A stretch of DNA of 14,807 bases, taken from contig DASSHC010000171.1 of the NCBI GenBank assembly GCA_035693105.1, positions 1 to 14,807 of the forward strand, read 5' to 3'. The stretch comes from DASSHC01 sp035693105. Its GTDB lineage: Bacteria > Chloroflexota > Chloroflexia > Thermomicrobiales > Thermomicrobiaceae. The position numbers and the translations under genes were made by a program. This document shows positions 13,819 to 14,807 of the stretch, in pieces. The notes beneath the pieces are model-generated. The model saw only the letters and a program-made list of their open reading frames with translations. It did no database searches and was not told where the DNA came from. Position 1 is the stretch's first letter. Every line of letters starts with the position of its first letter.

Positions 13819-14807
13819 TCAGGCGAGCGCGCTGACGCGGGCGATCCACTGATCCGGATTGCGCAGCTCCTCCAGACTCGGCATGAATTCCGGGCCGCGC
13901 CAGACCAGCTTGGCGAAGTCGTGGCCGCGCTGCTGGACGACCGCGTTGATGAACGCCTCGCCCTGTCGGTACTGCTCCATCTTGATGTCGAGTCCGGTCA
14001 GGCGCGCAAAGAGACGCTCGGCTGGCGTCCGCTGGCGCTGGCGCCGCTCGAAGCGCTTCGAGATGACCTCGTAGGTGGGGATTAGCCGCTGGCCGACCGC
14101 GTTCATCACGTGGTTGCTGTAGCCCTCGATCACCGACATCGTCGCCTGCATCGCGTTGAACAACTCACGCTGCTGGGGCGTCATCACCGCCTGGATCCAC
14201 TGGCCCGGCTCGCGCTCGCCGCTGCGCGCCCGCTCCCAGAAGACCTTCAGCCCCGGCACGCCACGCTTCAGCGTCTCGACATCCTGGTTGAGGAACTCGA
14301 AGTACGACTCCAGCAGCGAGTTGACATGACCGCGCAGCCAGGGATGCGACTCGAACTCGAAGGCGTGCGTCGTCTCGTGCAGCGCCAACCAGAGGCGGAA
14401 GTCCTCGCGCGGCAGGTCCAGCGTCTGCTCGACGTGCGCGATGTTGGGTTGCACGAAATAGAGCTTGCCGGCCGACACCGGTTCGCGTCCCAGCAGCGTC
14501 ATGTCGTACTGACCCAACACGCGCCGCGCCAGGTAGCCGAGCAAGAAGCCCAGTTCGACGCTGAGCACCTTCTGGCTGAGCCCGCCCCAGAGGAGGTTGG
14601 CCACGACCGACTGCTCCTCGCCGAGCGGATTCAGCGCCTCCAGCGGGCGGAACATCGCCTCGAAGCCGACAATATTGGCGTCGATCCAATCGTTGCGGTC
14701 GAAGGCGTAGACCTGCTCCAGCGTGGGAAGCAGCGTGTCGCCGGTGTAGTCCGCCACGATCGGGATGGTGCGCTGGGTCAGGTTGAAGTAGTACTCGGTC
14801 AGCGCCT
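13819..14807 (-). CDS. DUF2342 (Zincin_2) putative zinc metalloprotease, 5' partial
   Basis: On the minus strand the frame stays open to the right edge: 16 codons (ALTEYYFNLTQRTIPI) precede the GTG at 14757, so the start is outside. At least 328 residues are visible. The zinc motif HETTH (127-131 from GTG 14757) is followed by FEFESHPWLRGHV, and E211 in SVIEGYSNHVMNAVG is a likely third ligand. The beginning (EYYFNLTQRTIPIVADYTG) and the end are typical of PF10103/DUF2342, sometimes annotated as coenzyme F420 biosynthesis-associated protein because of genomic association. The true substrate is unknown. There is no signal peptide in the visible part. It is separated by 108 nt from nurA on the same strand. 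Confidence 0.85.
   Translation of the reverse strand, partial: ALTEYYFNLTQRTIPIVADYTGDTLLPTLEQVYAFDRNDWIDANIVGFEAMFRPLEALNPLGEEQSVVANLLWGGLSQKVLSVELGFLLGYLARRVLGQYDMTLLGREPVSAGKLYFVQPNIAHVEQTLDLPREDFRLWLALHETTHAFEFESHPWLRGHVNSLLESYFEFLNQDVETLKRGVPGLKVFWERARSGEREPGQWIQAVMTPQQRELFNAMQATMSVIEGYSNHVMNAVGQRLIPTYEVISKRFERRQRQRTPAERLFARLTGLDIKMEQYRQGEAFINAVVQQRGHDFAKLVWRGPEFMPSLEELRNPDQWIARVSALA

Noticed and set aside
1..14807. CRISPR array, tRNA or rRNA genes
   Set aside because: No regularly spaced direct repeats and no tRNA or rRNA signature sequences were seen on either strand by eye.

Overview
The window reads as a chromosomal segment of a high-GC bacterium, most likely a Chloroflexota member close to Thermomicrobia/Sphaerobacter. 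This is an inference. It rests on the GC-rich coding sequence and on a gene set seen together in that phylum: a single-pass baseplate-J/gp47-like membrane protein, a DarA-type PII-like protein, roadblock/MglA pairs, NurA with a separate HAS-barrel protein, and a DUF2342 zincin. No rRNA, tRNA or CRISPR array was seen.

Layout, plus strand. 1-1916: 3' part of a baseplate-J-like membrane protein overlapping ruvX. 1943-3466: a near-consensus promoter, then a c-di-AMP-receptor-like DarA protein and a site-2 protease with CBS domains. 3467-3893: a composite repeat element and the hflX leader. 3894-5219: hflX, which appears to start at ATA. 5260-10092: a promoter and a tight six-gene run, roadblock-1, purM, roadblock-2, mglA-like GTPase, Ppx/GppA-type HD protein, purH. 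10093-11157: a second copy of the composite repeat, about 480 bp without a recognisable gene, a doubtful small exported ORF, and the 3' end of an IS630-like transposase.

Layout, minus strand. 11158-11721: a dihydrofolate reductase/RibD-C family protein. 11931-13710: nurA followed by a HAS-barrel protein that overlaps its end. 13819-14807: a DUF2342 zinc-metalloprotease-like gene running off the right edge. A second 30-nt copy of the transposase 3' end lies at 11804-11833, so the reductase gene sits between two transposase-end remnants.

The most interesting unit is the purM-purH run. Two genes of IMP synthesis enclose a complete small-GTPase switch (two roadblock proteins and an MglA-type GTPase) and an HD protein resembling the C-terminal domain of exopolyphosphatase/pppGpp phosphatase. 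Spacing and overlaps imply one transcript. This suggests, without proving it, that purine supply and a GTPase or nucleotide-signalling module are co-expressed. The DarA + CBS-protease pair is a second possible nucleotide-sensing unit.
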